Shown piece after piece: positions 38,717 through 46,415 of a stretch of DNA of 53,327 nucleotides. Under the pieces are notes generated by a model that worked only from the letters and a program-made list of their open reading frames with translations, ran no database searches and was not told the DNA's origin. This DNA comes from a candidate division FCPU426 bacterium (GTDB taxonomy: Bacteria > Oederibacteriota > Muellerivitia > Muellerivitales > Muellerivitaceae): the NCBI GenBank assembly GCA_003136635.1, contig PLFD01000049.1:12880-66206 (forward strand), in the 5' to 3' direction. The translations under genes were made by a program, and so were the position numbers. Within the stretch, counting starts at the first letter, position 1. Every line of letters begins with the position of its first letter.

Positions 38717-40111
38717 ATGCCCAAAACGAAAACTCAATATGTCTGTCAAAACTGCGGGGTAAATTCTCCCAAGTGGCAAGGTAAGTGTAACTCCTGTGGG
38801 GAGTGGAACACCTTTGTCGAGGAACTGGTAGATCGGGGTAAGTCCGAAGAGCGGGGACGCAAACTTTCGGGGCCGACCGAGCGCACGACGCCCATAACCC
38901 TAAACGAAATCGATTCGGATGAGAGTCAGCGGTTAAAAACAAACATTCCTGAGTTTGACCGGGTGTTGGGGGGCGGCATTGTACCGGGGGAAACCATCAT
39001 GATCGGCGGTGACCCGGGTATCGGTAAATCGACACTGTTACTACAAGTCGCCGATAAACTTTCGCGAATACAAAAAGACGGGCAGGGTAAATGCCTTTAT
39101 GTCACCGGGGAAGAATCGGCCCAGCAGATTAAACTGAGGGCTGAGCGGTTGGGTATTCGGTCTAACAACCTTTACATCTTTGCTGAAACCGATGTGCTGG
39201 CTATTTTGGAGCAGATCGAAAAAACCAAACCGGTTTTAACCATTATCGATTCTATTCAAACCATGTTCTTAACTGATATCGCCTCCGCGCCCGGTTCGGT
39301 TTCGCAGGTTCGGGAATCGGCAGCCAGACTCACCTATTTGGCTAAACGGGAAAAACTCCCAATTGTCCTGATCGGTCATGTGACTAAAGAAGGCAACATT
39401 GCCGGGCCCATGACCCTGGAACATATGGTGGACGCGGTTTTGTATTTCGAGGGAGATATTCAACGGCATTTCCGACTGCTTCGGGCGGTGAAGAACCGTT
39501 TTGGAAGCACTCAGGAAATCGGAATTTTTGAGATGAGAGGAACCGGATTGGAAGAAGTGGCGGATGCCTCTAAAGCTTTTCTGGATAACCATTTTGTTCA
39601 TAGTTCGGGTTCGGTGATTACCACCAGCCTGGAAGGCAGCCGGCCGCTTCTGCTTGAAGTTCAATCGCTGGTCAGTGCCACCAATTTTGGAACTCCGCAA
39701 AGAAGAAGTGCCGGTATTGACCCAAATCGGTTGGCCCTCATTTTGGCGATTTTGGAAAAACGCCAGGGGATGTCCATTTCGTCACAGGATGTATTTTTGA
39801 ATATCGCGGGTGGTATTAAAGTTTTAGAACCGTCAATTGACCTGAGTGTGGCGGTGGCAGTGGCGTCCTCTTTCAGAGAGGTAGCGGTTGATCCGCACAC
39901 GATTGTTTTGGGCGAATTGGGTTTGTCCGGTGAGGTAAGGGCTGTTACCCAAATTGGACAACGACTGACAGAGGCGGCACGGCTGGGCTTTAAACAGGCC
40001 ATCATTCCACACGGCAACTTGAAGGCGGTTTCTTTACTTCCGGACGCGCCGATGGAAATTTTAGGGGTGAAAACCCTGTCGGAAGCTATCGGTATTTTGA
40101 TTCCCCGTTGA
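38717..40111 (+). CDS. radA: DNA repair protein RadA
   Basis: 464 residues, ATG with GAGG upstream. RadA is a RecA-like ATPase that helps branch migration in homologous recombination. It has an N-terminal zinc finger (CQNCGVNSPKWQGKCNSCGEW, near 11-31), Walker A GGDPGIGKST, the RadA-specific KNRFGSTQEIGIFEMRG and a C-terminal Lon-like domain (IAGGIKVLEPSIDLSVAVAVASSF; GLSGEVRAVTQIGQRLTEAARLGF). Complete and normal in length. It marks the return to host-type sequence after the Shango operon. Confidence 0.97.
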   Translation: MPKTKTQYVCQNCGVNSPKWQGKCNSCGEWNTFVEELVDRGKSEERGRKLSGPTERTTPITLNEIDSDESQRLKTNIPEFDRVLGGGIVPGETIMIGGDPGIGKSTLLLQVADKLSRIQKDGQGKCLYVTGEESAQQIKLRAERLGIRSNNLYIFAETDVLAILEQIEKTKPVLTIIDSIQTMFLTDIASAPGSVSQVRESAARLTYLAKREKLPIVLIGHVTKEGNIAGPMTLEHMVDAVLYFEGDIQRHFRLLRAVKNRFGSTQEIGIFEMRGTGLEEVADASKAFLDNHFVHSSGSVITTSLEGSRPLLLEVQSLVSATNFGTPQRRSAGIDPNRLALILAILEKRQGMSISSQDVFLNIAGGIKVLEPSIDLSVAVAVASSFREVAVDPHTIVLGELGLSGEVRAVTQIGQRLTEAARLGFKQAIIPHGNLKAVSLLPDAPMEILGVKTLSEAIGILIPR

Positions 40112-40152
40112 TCTATTCGCGATATTAATTATTTTTTGAGGGACTTTGTTAA

Positions 40153-40464
40153 TTGACACGCAAATTGTATGAAGAATTTATAAAACTGAATCCTTGGTCG
40201 GTTGAATTTGAAGATGGGGTAACGCCGCAGGTTTCGGTTTATTGCTCAAGACACCCTTCCATTGTCAGTGTCCTGGAGAAGGTTGTTTTGAAACTGGAAA
40301 CCTTTCCTCCCGATGACAGGTATTTTGAAGACCCAAGGCCCTCCCTCCACGATATGCGTATTTGGCTGACCGTTAGCGAAGGCAGCTTGCGATTTAGGTT
40401 AAAGGTTGAATATCGTTTAGACCAGAAAACCTGTTTTATTGTGGATTTCGCGCCAAAGCCTTGA
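40153..40464 (+). CDS. Small protein of unknown function
   Basis: 103 residues, TTG start with GAGGGA upstream (41 bases after radA). Contains VEFEDGVTPQVSVYCSRHPS, a helix SVLEKVVLKLETF, and a two-strand ending LRFRLKVEYRLDQKTCFIVDFAPKP. The compact alpha-beta design and its position directly before a ribbon-helix-helix gene resemble a toxin-antitoxin layout, but I see no toxin catalytic motif. Family not recognised. Its stop falls five bases before the -35 box of the next gene's promoter. Confidence 0.6.
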   Translation: MTRKLYEEFIKLNPWSVEFEDGVTPQVSVYCSRHPSIVSVLEKVVLKLETFPPDDRYFEDPRPSLHDMRIWLTVSEGSLRFRLKVEYRLDQKTCFIVDFAPKP

Positions 40465-40470
40465 ACCCTG

Positions 40471-40499
40471 TTGAACTGTAATACGTCATGTAATACAAT
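40471..40499 (+). promoter_or_regulatory. Promoter with overlapping tandem operator (TGTAATAC x2)
   Basis: TTGAAC (-35, 40471-40476) and TACAAT (-10, 40494-40499) with a 17-base spacer. Two exact TGTAATAC repeats (40477-40484 and 40489-40496), 12 bases apart, cover the spacer and -10. Tandem half-sites a turn apart are usual for ribbon-helix-helix repressors, and the gene that follows encodes one. Confidence 0.6.
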
Positions 40500-40544
40500 A
40501 AATGGTGCCGAAGGATGAGCAGGATACCGGCTCAAGGGGGCTCT

Positions 40545-40928
40545 ATGTCTAAAGCGGTTATTCATAAAATGCCTTTTTTTCCGCCTATCCAGACCGAAGA
40601 GCAAAAAGCGGTTCTGGTTAATTTAAGAATTACACCCAGCCAGGAAAAGCATTGGAGAGAAATGGCTAAAAAGCTGGGGGTGAAGGATTTGTCGACTTTT
40701 ATTCGGGGAGCGGTCGAATCAGCTATTTTCAATTCAGTGAGGGCGCAAGATCCTCATTGGCAGAAATTTATTGAAGCCATTCAGCCGATGGCTCAAAAGA
40801 TTTTGGGGCACGGTTTCTATGACGGCGGCGCGGAAGATTTTGAGGCCGGCGGCCAGTCTAGAAAGGGAATCCCGGCTAAAGAGTTTTTGTCTGAATTGAA
40901 ACATAAGACAGTTAAAAAACGCGTTTGA
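40545..40928 (+). CDS. Ribbon-helix-helix DNA-binding protein
   Basis: 127 residues from the ATG at 40545, which has AGGGGG upstream; the Met at 40515 is too close to its purine run. Residues about 22-65 are a ribbon-helix-helix: strand VLVNLRITPSQ, helix EKHWREMAKKLGV, turn KDLST, helix FIRGAVESAIF. The rest is helical with a Gly/Asp/Glu-rich loop and a basic tail (HKTVKKRV). The promoter upstream carries a tandem operator, so it probably represses itself. It could be an antitoxin for the 103-residue gene before it. Confidence 0.7.
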   Translation: MSKAVIHKMPFFPPIQTEEQKAVLVNLRITPSQEKHWREMAKKLGVKDLSTFIRGAVESAIFNSVRAQDPHWQKFIEAIQPMAQKILGHGFYDGGAEDFEAGGQSRKGIPAKEFLSELKHKTVKKRV

Positions 40929-41002
40929 AAATAGCGCTAATGTTTGCTTTTTAGGCTGTTTTCTGGAATCCAATCCTTTGTTTTGTTACACTTACCCCCC
41001 TT

Positions 41003-41713
41003 ATGACGCCAAGAAAACCTAAAATTAAGACCAGTTGGGCCGTCTTGTTGGTGGCGGCAGGTCAATCCAAACGATTGAAAAGCCCGGTTCCGAAGCCTTT
41101 TCTCTTCCTGGATTCAAAAAGAACCTTGCTCGATCTATGTTTGTCGGCTTTCAAAAAGGTCCCGGGGCTGGGTTATGTGATTATTGTGACGCGAAAAGAT
41201 TACCTGGGCCGGGCTGGCCAAGCGTTAACCCAAGCGGGGTTGTCTGGTATTGTGACTTTGGGTGGAAATCAGAGGGAAGACTCGGTATGGCAGGGACTTC
41301 AAGTTGTGCCGCCGGGTGTAAAAATCGTTCTCGTTCATGACGCGGCGAGGCCTTTTGTTTCAGCCGACGTTATCCAGCGGGTTTTAAGTGAAACGGCCAA
41401 GTCGGGAGCGGTGATACCCGTAATACCGGTCAAAGACACCTTAAAAGTAGTGGTTGGGGATAACGTGGTTAAAACGTTGGATAGATCGACTCTGCGGGCG
41501 GTTCAAACACCGCAGGGTTTTGAAGTAAGTCTTTTAAAAAAGGCTTTTTTGAAACTGGGAAGAAGAGTTTCCCTTATGACAGATGACGCCGCCGTGGTTG
41601 AGGCGGCGGGAATCAAGGTTAAAGTGGTAGAGGGGGATGTGTTGAATTTCAAAGTAACCACCCCGGATGATTTGAAACAGGCTAAAGAGCGGTTGGCAAA
41701 GAACAAGCGTTGA
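41003..41713 (+). CDS. ispD: 2-C-methyl-D-erythritol 4-phosphate cytidylyltransferase
   Basis: 236 residues. Third step of the MEP isoprenoid pathway: joins CTP to methylerythritol phosphate. Motifs: VAAGQSKRLKSPVPKPFLFLD (nucleotide-binding loop), GGNQREDSVWQGL, VLVHDAARPFV, IPVKDTLKVV, RAVQTPQGFEVSLLKKA and MTDDAAVVEAAG. The start lies only about ten bases downstream of an extended -10-like TGTTACACT (40985-40992) and has no Shine-Dalgarno, so its message may be almost leaderless. It is followed at once by ispF, the usual pairing. Confidence 0.95.
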   Translation: MTPRKPKIKTSWAVLLVAAGQSKRLKSPVPKPFLFLDSKRTLLDLCLSAFKKVPGLGYVIIVTRKDYLGRAGQALTQAGLSGIVTLGGNQREDSVWQGLQVVPPGVKIVLVHDAARPFVSADVIQRVLSETAKSGAVIPVIPVKDTLKVVVGDNVVKTLDRSTLRAVQTPQGFEVSLLKKAFLKLGRRVSLMTDDAAVVEAAGIKVKVVEGDVLNFKVTTPDDLKQAKERLAKNKR

Positions 41714-41723
41714 GGAGACGAAG

Positions 41724-42203
41724 TTGGATTTTCGAGTTGGTACGGGCTATGACGCCCATCAGTTTATAGCAGGCCGCACTTTTATTTTGGGTGGGGTGAC
41801 TATTGAGCACACCAAGGGCCTTCTGGGCCACTCAGACGCGGACGCGCTCTCTCACGCTATCAGCGACGCCATTTTGGGTGCGGCAGCTTTGGGAGACATG
41901 GGAAAATACTTTCCAGACACAGACCCGAAATGGAAAAACGCTAACAGCCTAGCGATGCTGAAAGAGTGCTTACGTCTTGTAAAAGAAAAAGGTTGGGTGA
42001 TCGGCAATGTGGATTCGACGATCATTTGCCAAAAACCGAAGCTGGCGAGTTATATCAGTTCCATGATTGAAAAAATCGCTGAGACCCTTGAAGTTTCAGC
42101 GGACAAAATTAGTATCAAGGCAAAGACCACCGAGGAAATGGGTTTTGAGGGCCGACAGGAAGGTCTTTCGACCCAAGCGGTTGTTTTGCTTCAAAGGAAA
42201 TAA
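41724..42203 (+). CDS. ispF: 2-C-methyl-D-erythritol 2,4-cyclodiphosphate synthase
   Basis: 159 residues, TTG start ten bases after ispD with GAGGAG upstream. Fifth step of the MEP pathway: cyclises CDP-ME phosphate and releases CMP. Metal-binding Asp10 and His12 lie in GTGYDAHQF; then GHSDADALSHAISDAILGAAALGDMGKYFPDTD, the conserved block with the third ligand His. The end KTTEEMGFEGRQEGLSTQAV is typical. A separate gene, not an IspDF fusion. Confidence 0.96.
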   Translation: MDFRVGTGYDAHQFIAGRTFILGGVTIEHTKGLLGHSDADALSHAISDAILGAAALGDMGKYFPDTDPKWKNANSLAMLKECLRLVKEKGWVIGNVDSTIICQKPKLASYISSMIEKIAETLEVSADKISIKAKTTEEMGFEGRQEGLSTQAVVLLQRK

Positions 42204-42212
42204 GGAAAAGCC

Positions 42213-43667
42213 ATGAGTGAACAAGTACGAGTCCGATTCGCGCCAAGCCCCACGGGAGATTTGCATTTGGGCAACGTGAGAACGGCCCTTTATAACTGGA
42301 TTTACGCCCGTCATACGAAGGGTGTTTTTGTTTTGCGGGTTGAAGATACGGATAAAGAACGCTCAACGGATACTTATTGTGAAAACCTGCTGGATATCAT
42401 GAAGTGGATGGGCTTGAACTGGGATGAAGGGCCCCGAGTCGGCGGACCTTACGCCCCCTACAAACAGTCCGAAAGGACTTCTATATATGAAGAGCATCTG
42501 GAACGCTTAAAAGCCAAAAATCTGGTTTACCCCTGCTATTGCACCGAAGAAGAACTGGAATTGGAACGCAAACGCCAATTGGGCCGGGGCCATATGCCCA
42601 AATACGGCGGAAAATGCAAGAAGTTGACGGTTGAAGAACGCCAAAAGTTAGACGCGGCTGGAAACACTTCGGTTTTACGCTTTATTGTGCCGCCGGGCGA
42701 GATTTTGGTTCATGACGAAGTAAGAGGCGAAGTTCGCTTTCCGGATGATCAGATCGGTGATTTTGTTTTGACCCGTTCGGATAAAAGCCCGACTTACAAT
42801 TTCACCGTAGTTATCGATGACGCTCTCATGAAGATTACTCATGTCATTCGAGGGGAAGATCATCTTTCCAATACCCCCAAGCAAATATTGATATATGAGG
42901 CGCTTGGTTATAAACCGCCTAAATTCGCCCACCTTTCGATTATTAAAGGTGCGGATGGCCAAAAGCTCTCGAAACGCCATGGTGAAACCAGCGTGGAAAG
43001 CTATAAGGCTAAGGGTTATTTGCCGGAGGCTTTCTTGAACTATTTAGCTCTATTAGGCTGGGCGCCGAAGACAGGTGAAATTCTTTCTTTGGAACAAATG
43101 GCCGCCGAATTCGATCTGACCCACGTGGGAAAGAGCGGGGCCATCTTTGATCCGGTGAAACTGCACTGGATGGGGATGCAATATATGGCGAAACTGCCTT
43201 TGGAAGATTTGACCCGTGCTTTGCTGCCTTATTTGTTTGAGGCGAATTACTGTACCCGCGAACAGGCCCGCCAGAAGTTTGATTGGATAAAAGGTGTGGT
43301 GGATACGGTGAGAAGCAGTATGGGATGCTATTCGGATATTATTAAAGAAACCTTTTATTTCTTTTCGGATGAACTGAGTTTTGAACCGGCGCAAACCGAG
43401 GAAATGAAAACACAAAAGCCGCTTTTGGAAACTTATGAAAAAGCTTTTGAAGCCATCACGGATTTCAACGGCGAAAACTTCATGAAGGCGGTTAAAGAAA
43501 CGGGTAAGTCGTCGGGATTGAAAGGGAAGGCTTTATATCATCCTCTGCGCTTGGCTATTACAGGACGGGAAGACGGACCTGAACTGGCGAAGGTGGGGCC
43601 TTTGTTAGGTAAAGCTGAAGTATTGAAGCGGCTGGCGGTTTGGACTAAAGAAGAGATTCCTAACTAA
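42213..43667 (+). CDS. gltX: Glutamyl-tRNA synthetase
   Basis: 484 residues. Class I synthetase charging tRNA-Glu. The HIGH motif is HLGN in APSPTGDLHLGNVRTALYNW; KLSKRHG is the KMSKS motif; VLRVEDTDKERST and VIRGEDHLSNTPKQ are family landmarks. A zinc-site-like segment CYCTEEELELERKRQ is present. Complete length. Nine bases after ispF and followed 18 bases later by cysE. Confidence 0.96.
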   Translation: MSEQVRVRFAPSPTGDLHLGNVRTALYNWIYARHTKGVFVLRVEDTDKERSTDTYCENLLDIMKWMGLNWDEGPRVGGPYAPYKQSERTSIYEEHLERLKAKNLVYPCYCTEEELELERKRQLGRGHMPKYGGKCKKLTVEERQKLDAAGNTSVLRFIVPPGEILVHDEVRGEVRFPDDQIGDFVLTRSDKSPTYNFTVVIDDALMKITHVIRGEDHLSNTPKQILIYEALGYKPPKFAHLSIIKGADGQKLSKRHGETSVESYKAKGYLPEAFLNYLALLGWAPKTGEILSLEQMAAEFDLTHVGKSGAIFDPVKLHWMGMQYMAKLPLEDLTRALLPYLFEANYCTREQARQKFDWIKGVVDTVRSSMGCYSDIIKETFYFFSDELSFEPAQTEEMKTQKPLLETYEKAFEAITDFNGENFMKAVKETGKSSGLKGKALYHPLRLAITGREDGPELAKVGPLLGKAEVLKRLAVWTKEEIPN

Positions 43668-43685
43668 TTTTATCGAGAAGAGTCT

Positions 43686-44315
43686 ATGTTCGAATATTTT
43701 AAATCTATCTTAGATCGAGACCCGGCGGCCCGCTGGTGGGAATTGCCGCTCTATCCCAGCTTGTACGCGATTTTGCTGCACCGAGTGGCTCACTTTATTT
43801 GGGTAATACGGATCCCTTTCATCCCAAGGCTCATCTCTCAAATATCACGGTTTCTTACGGGAATCGAAATTCATCCTGGCGCGAAAGTTGGGAAGTATTT
43901 CTTTATTGATCACGGCATGGGTACGGTCATAGGTGAAACCTGCGAAATCGGTGATTACGTCACCATTTTTCAAGGCGTCACTTTAGGTGGAACTGGTAAA
44001 GACAAAGGCAAGCGTCATCCCACATTGCGGGATCACGTCGTTGTGGCTGCGGGAGCCAAGGTGTTGGGCAATATCGAATTGGGCGAATACGCTAAAGTGG
44101 GAGCGAATGCGGTGGTGGTGACCAATGTGCCGTCTCATTCCACGGTAGTGGGTGTGCCGGGCAGGGTGGTAACTTTGCGGGGTCAAAAGTTAAAGGGTCA
44201 CGAACTGGATCATACCAATTTACCCGATCCGCTTTTACGCCGTTTAGAGCATTTGGAAAGAGATTTGGCCCGACACGCCGGTTCTTACGCGCCCAAACCC
44301 AAAAATAAAAGATAA
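43686..44315 (+). CDS. cysE: Serine O-acetyltransferase
   Basis: 209 residues. Makes O-acetylserine, the cysteine precursor, from serine and acetyl-CoA. The left-handed beta-helix hexapeptide repeats begin at GIEIHPGAKVGKYFFIDHGMGTVIGETCEIGDYVTIFQGVTLGG (His and Asp of the active site in IDHGMG) and continue through RHPTLRDHVVVAAGAKVLGN. The short N-terminal helical domain marks the short bacterial form. The stop is directly followed by the inserted repeat element that separates it from cysS. Confidence 0.94.
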   Translation: MFEYFKSILDRDPAARWWELPLYPSLYAILLHRVAHFIWVIRIPFIPRLISQISRFLTGIEIHPGAKVGKYFFIDHGMGTVIGETCEIGDYVTIFQGVTLGGTGKDKGKRHPTLRDHVVVAAGAKVLGNIELGEYAKVGANAVVVTNVPSHSTVVGVPGRVVTLRGQKLKGHELDHTNLPDPLLRRLEHLERDLARHAGSYAPKPKNKR

Positions 44316-44318
44316 GTT

Positions 44319-44790
44319 AAACACAGAGTTAACAGAGTTACTCAGAGTAAAAAATATGAAAACATTGAAAAAGATTATGTTGGAAGAAATGAATAAAATA
44401 ACGGGTATTGTGGTTGATGCTGCCATGGATGTTCACTCCGCGTTAGGTCCTGGATTATTAGAAAGTGTTTATGAACAATGTCTTGCGCATGAATTAGAAC
44501 TTCGGGGATTAAAGGTCGAAAGGCAAGTTGCCATTCCTGTTGTTTATAAAAAAGCGGAATTGGAAGTTGGGTTCAGAATCGATCTATTAGTGCAAGATTG
44601 TTTAATTATTGAATTAAAAGCGGTTGAAACTGTATTGCCTATTCATGAAGCCCAAGTTTTCACCTATCTTCGCTTGACTGACAGTCGAGTTGGATTACTT
44701 TTAAACTTCAATGTTGTTTCCATGAAAAATGGTATCAAAAGAATCATTCTTTGAATTACTCTGTGTCACTCTGTTAACTCTGTGGTTCAA
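44319..44790. mobile_element. Gene-bearing member of the dispersed inverted-repeat family (GxxExxY element)
   Basis: The left arm AACACAGAGTTAACAGAG and following TTACTCAGAGTAA (44319-44350) pairs with the right arm (44755-44790; reverse complement starts TTGAACCACAGAGTTAACAG). About 24 of 27 aligned positions agree. One gene fills the space between the arms: its ATG is six bases after the left arm and the right arm starts at the base after its stop. The element sits between cysE and cysS. No target duplication is obvious. Confidence 0.75.
44356..44754 (+). CDS. GxxExxY protein, PD-(D/E)XK nuclease-like
   Basis: 132 residues. The name-giving motif is Gly33-LL-Glu36-SV-Tyr39 in LGPGLLESVYEQCLAHELE. 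RIDLLVQDCLIIELKAV gives Asp76 and Glu86-Leu-Lys88, the PD-(D/E)XK catalytic pattern, and EAQVFTYL (Gln100, Tyr104) is the QxxxY motif of RecB-like nucleases. The function of the family is not established. This copy is tightly enclosed by inverted repeats whose relatives occur five more times in the window without a gene, so it is the candidate enzyme acting on those repeats. AT-rich relative to cysE and cysS. Confidence 0.88.
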   Translation: MKTLKKIMLEEMNKITGIVVDAAMDVHSALGPGLLESVYEQCLAHELELRGLKVERQVAIPVVYKKAELEVGFRIDLLVQDCLIIELKAVETVLPIHEAQVFTYLRLTDSRVGLLLNFNVVSMKNGIKRIIL

Positions 44791-44808
44791 TTTCCTTTGA
44801 GGTTTTAA

Positions 44809-46404
44809 ATGCTTAAAGTCACTAATACTCTAACTGGTAAAAAAGAAACTTTTGAACCTCTGACTTCCGGTCATATCCAAATGTATGTTTGCGGCCCGAC
44901 TGTTTATGACGATATTCATATTGGCAATGCCCGTTCGGCAGTGAATTTTGATACGATCCGCAAATACCTGATTTATTCCGGCTTCTCGGTGAAATACGTC
45001 ATGAATATTACGGACATTGACGACAAGATCATTAAAAAAGCCATTGATGAGAAAAAAGATTTTCACGAGATAGCCGATACCTATACTCAGGCTTATTTGG
45101 AAGTGATGAAAAAATTAGGCGTTCAACCGCCCGATGTGCAGCCCAAGGCGACCGATTCTATCCCTGAAATGATAGAACTGATAACGGGATTGGTGGACAG
45201 TGGTCACGCTTATGTTTCGGGCGGCGATGTTTTATATGACTCGAAGTCTTTTAAAACCTACGGAAAACTTTCAGGAAAAAATCTTGAAGAACTAATCGAA
45301 GGAATTCGTGTTGAGAAAAACGACACGAAGAAAAATCCAACCGACTTTGTGCTTTGGAAAACAGCGAAGCCGGGTGAACCATCCTGGGATTCCCCCTGGG
45401 GCAAAGGCCGCCCCGGCTGGCATATTGAATGTTCCGCCATGGTGCGTAAACATTTGGGGGATTCAATTGATATCCATGGGGGCGGGGTTGATTTGATTTT
45501 TCCCCATCATGAAAACGAAATCGCCCAGTGCGAGGCATTCACGCAAAAACCGTATGTCAAATATTGGCTCCACAATGGTTTTATTGAAATTTCCGGTCAA
45601 AAAATGAGCAAGTCATTGGGCAATATTTGGAAAACAAAAGACGCCTTGGCTGATTTTAGGCCTGAAGTGCTTCGCTATTTCTTTTTGAGCGCCCATTACC
45701 GAAGCGGTTTGAATTACGACCGTCCGATTCTGGAATCGGCGGATAGGGGTTGGAAAGATTTTCATCAAACTTTCAAAATGGCAGATGACAAGATTGAAGG
45801 TCCGGATGGTGTTGAACAAATGGATTTGTTGGAGTTGCGTTTGGGTATTGATGATTTGGAAGAAAAATTCAAAGAGGCTATGGATGATGATTTCAACACC
45901 CCCAAAGCGCTGGCCGTTTTATTTGATTTTGCACGTCTTATTAGACAAGTGACAAGTCAAAGAGAAAGACCTACTCCTGGGGCGAAAGATCTTTTAGGCG
46001 AAGCCATAGAAAGATTGAAAATTTTTGGTGGAATCTTGGGAATTGTTCAAAAAGAAAAGCCGGTTATTCCCACTAAAATAGATGAATGGTCAAAAGAACG
46101 TGAAGATTTGAAAAAAACAAATAACTACGAAGCGGCCGATCAAAAACGAAATCAAATCATAGCTTCGGGATACTTATTGGCTGATTCCAAAATGGGAACA
46201 AGTGCAATATTTCCATATGAGCAAATCAGGTTTAAACAGGATGAGGATAAATATCTAAATTATGGATGGGTTATTCCTAGCGGATTACCAAATCAAAACT
46301 CTTATTTGTTCACCGAAAATGGGATTCAAAATATTGATGAAATGAAAATAAATTTAGATACAAATGCTTCGACTTGGCTTAAGGATAAAGGGTTTTTAGA
46401 TTAA
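44809..46404 (+). CDS. cysS: Cysteinyl-tRNA synthetase with unusual C-terminal extension
   Basis: 531 residues; usual bacterial length is nearer 460-480. HIGH motif HIGN (37-40) in YVCGPTVYDDIHIGNARSA with zinc ligand Cys28; further ligands in GWHIECSAMVRKHLG and FPHHENEIAQCEA; KMSKS in GQKMSKSLGN. The normal family ending occurs around RNQIIASGYLLADSKMGTSA, after which about 75 extra residues follow (NYGWVIPSGLPNQNSYLF; STWLKDKGFLD), encoded in more AT-rich DNA. Charges tRNA-Cys; its link with cysE is cysteine supply and use. Confidence 0.95.
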   Translation: MLKVTNTLTGKKETFEPLTSGHIQMYVCGPTVYDDIHIGNARSAVNFDTIRKYLIYSGFSVKYVMNITDIDDKIIKKAIDEKKDFHEIADTYTQAYLEVMKKLGVQPPDVQPKATDSIPEMIELITGLVDSGHAYVSGGDVLYDSKSFKTYGKLSGKNLEELIEGIRVEKNDTKKNPTDFVLWKTAKPGEPSWDSPWGKGRPGWHIECSAMVRKHLGDSIDIHGGGVDLIFPHHENEIAQCEAFTQKPYVKYWLHNGFIEISGQKMSKSLGNIWKTKDALADFRPEVLRYFFLSAHYRSGLNYDRPILESADRGWKDFHQTFKMADDKIEGPDGVEQMDLLELRLGIDDLEEKFKEAMDDDFNTPKALAVLFDFARLIRQVTSQRERPTPGAKDLLGEAIERLKIFGGILGIVQKEKPVIPTKIDEWSKEREDLKKTNNYEAADQKRNQIIASGYLLADSKMGTSAIFPYEQIRFKQDEDKYLNYGWVIPSGLPNQNSYLFTENGIQNIDEMKINLDTNASTWLKDKGFLD

Positions 46405-46415
46405 GAGGTGGGTCG

